A stretch of DNA of 64,000 bases from Mycobacterium szulgai (GTDB taxonomy: Bacteria > Actinomycetota > Actinomycetes > Mycobacteriales > Mycobacteriaceae), in contig NZ_LQPW01000049.1 in assembly GCF_002116635.1 (NCBI RefSeq), positions 29,972 through 93,971 on the forward strand, written 5' to 3'. This document shows positions 62,895-64,000 of the stretch, one piece after another. Below the pieces are notes generated by a model, which searched no databases, had not been told where the DNA came from, and saw only the letters and a list, made by a program, of their open reading frames with translations. The translations under genes and the position numbers were made by a program. How positions within the stretch are numbered: the first letter of the stretch is position 1; each line of letters begins with the position of its first letter.

Positions 62895-64000
62895 ATGTCA
62901 TTTGTGACCACAGCACCACAGCTGCTCTCGGTCGCGGCCGAGCAAGCAGGCGGGATCGGGTCGGCGATCGGCGCTGCCAGCGCGGCCGCCGCGGCCCCCA
63001 CTATCGGGGTGCTGGCCGCCGCCGAAGATGAAGTGTCGGCAGCCGTTGCGGCGCTGTTCGGCAGCCACGCACAGAATTACCAGCTACTGAGCAGCCAAGC
63101 GGCGGCGTTCCACGACCGGTTTGTCGAGGCTTTGCGCAACGGTGCAGGGTGGTACGCCGCCGCCGAGGCCGCCAACGCCAACCCGCTACAGTGCCTGCTC
63201 GATGCGATCAACGCGCCCACCCAAACTCTGCTGGGCCGCCCGCTGATCGGCAACGGCGCGGATGCGGTTTCCCCTGGTCGAGGTGGCGGTGACGGCGGCC
63301 TGCTGTACGGCAATGGCGGAGCCGGCTATACCAGCACGTCAGCCGGGGTGGCCGGTACTCGAGGCGGGAATGCGGGGCTCATCGGCGCGGGCGGCCGCGG
63401 CGGTGGCGGCGGAGCAGGCGCCATGGGCGGGGGCGGCGGCAACGGCGGCTGGCTCTACGGCGCCGGCGGCAATGGCGGCCAAGGTGGGGCCGGCGCGATG
63501 GGCGGCGTCGGCGGCAATGCCGGGCTGATCGGCAACGGCGGGGCCGGCGGGGCCGGCGGCGACGGGGCCTCAGGCGCAGCGGGGGTCAACCCGACCCAGC
63601 ATGTGACCCAGCCCGATGCCACGCCCGGCGCTGCAGGTTCTCCCCTAACCGCCACCGGAGGCGGGGCAGGTACCAACGGGATTGTCGGACAGACCGGGGG
63701 CGCCGGCGCAGCTGGAGCCACGGGCATTGGGGGCGGCGGTGGCGGTGGCGCCGGCGGCGCGGGCGGTGACGGAGCGCCCGGCGGAGCCGGCGGCGCAGGC
63801 GGCGACGCTAACGGCGGCGGCGGAGGAGGAGGCGGGATCGGCGGCGCCGGTGGCGCCGGCGGCATCGGCAAGTTCTTCGGTATCAGCCAAGGTGGCAGTG
63901 GAGGCGGTGCGGGTGGCGGCTTCGCCGGATCTGGCACCACGGCTGGCGGTGGCGGCGACGGCGGAAAAGGCGGCACTGGCGGCCATGGAGGGAATGGTGG
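62895..64000 (+). CDS. PE_PGRS family protein, 5' part (continues past the window)
   Basis: ATG 62895 is preceded by GGGAGGTT at 62883-62890, and the frame is open to the window end (368 codons). It begins [19 protein letters not shown] and has a PE domain of about 95 residues, including the ESX secretion motif YAAAE (Y-x3-E). The usual linker [13 protein letters not shown] follows at about residues 112-124, then Gly-Gly-Ala/Asn repeats of a PGRS domain with a short non-repetitive break (about residues 235-260, [16 protein letters not shown]). Such proteins are exported by ESX-5 to the cell surface. Function unknown. It is divergent from lppX. Confidence 0.93.
   Translation, partial: MSFVTTAPQLLSVAAEQAGGIGSAIGAASAAAAAPTIGVLAAAEDEVSAAVAALFGSHAQNYQLLSSQAAAFHDRFVEALRNGAGWYAAAEAANANPLQCLLDAINAPTQTLLGRPLIGNGADAVSPGRGGGDGGLLYGNGGAGYTSTSAGVAGTRGGNAGLIGAGGRGGGGGAGAMGGGGGNGGWLYGAGGNGGQGGAGAMGGVGGNAGLIGNGGAGGAGGDGASGAAGVNPTQHVTQPDATPGAAGSPLTATGGGAGTNGIVGQTGGAGAAGATGIGGGGGGGAGGAGGDGAPGGAGGAGGDANGGGGGGGGIGGAGGAGGIGKFFGISQGGSGGGAGGGFAGSGTTAGGGGDGGKGGTGGHGGNG

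Overview
The window is high-GC actinobacterial DNA from a slow-growing, phthiocerol dimycocerosate (PDIM)-producing Mycobacterium. Gene order and protein identity follow M. tuberculosis from pknI (Rv2914c) to lppX (Rv2945c). A PE_PGRS gene begins at the right edge, a family confined to the slow-grower/MTBC-like lineages. I cannot name the species from sequence alone.

Left third (1-18.2 kb) is housekeeping, almost all on the minus strand: the 5' part of pknI, an amidohydrolase, ffh, an oppositely oriented SF2 helicase, the nitrogen-sensing set amt-glnB-glnD, then ftsY, smc, acyP, an OsmC-like protein, fpg/mutM, rnc, a YceD/DUF177 protein and the septal coiled-coil protein SepIVA. A pair of 45-bp direct repeats lies between rnc and mutM, and a likely GlnR box lies upstream of amt.

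Middle (18.2-51.1 kb) is the plus-strand PDIM operon: tesA, then after a 0.68-kb regulatory gap fadD26-ppsA-ppsB-ppsC-ppsD-ppsE-drrA-drrB-drrC-papA5, most genes coupled by 1-4 bp overlaps. FadD26 activates the fatty-acyl starter and PpsA-E extend it to phthiocerol. PapA5 esterifies it with mycocerosic acids made by Mas (minus strand, 51.1-57.4 kb) from starters activated by FadD28. DrrABC, MmpL7 and the lipoprotein LppX export the product.

The most unusual content is inside the synthases. PpsA is about 280 residues shorter than the M. tuberculosis protein as I remember it, and its region after the AT looks like that of PpsB (no DH-like region, PpsB-type ketoreductase), giving a PpsA/PpsB chimera. 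The PpsC enoylreductase has lost a block of its N-terminal subdomain, and its NADPH-binding GGVG motif reads DGVD, while Mas in the same window keeps both. The AT domains of PpsA, PpsB and PpsD are nearly identical, which suggests gene conversion. At the right end mmpL7 and lppX overlap tail to tail, and a PE_PGRS gene stands where M. tuberculosis has pks1/pks15.
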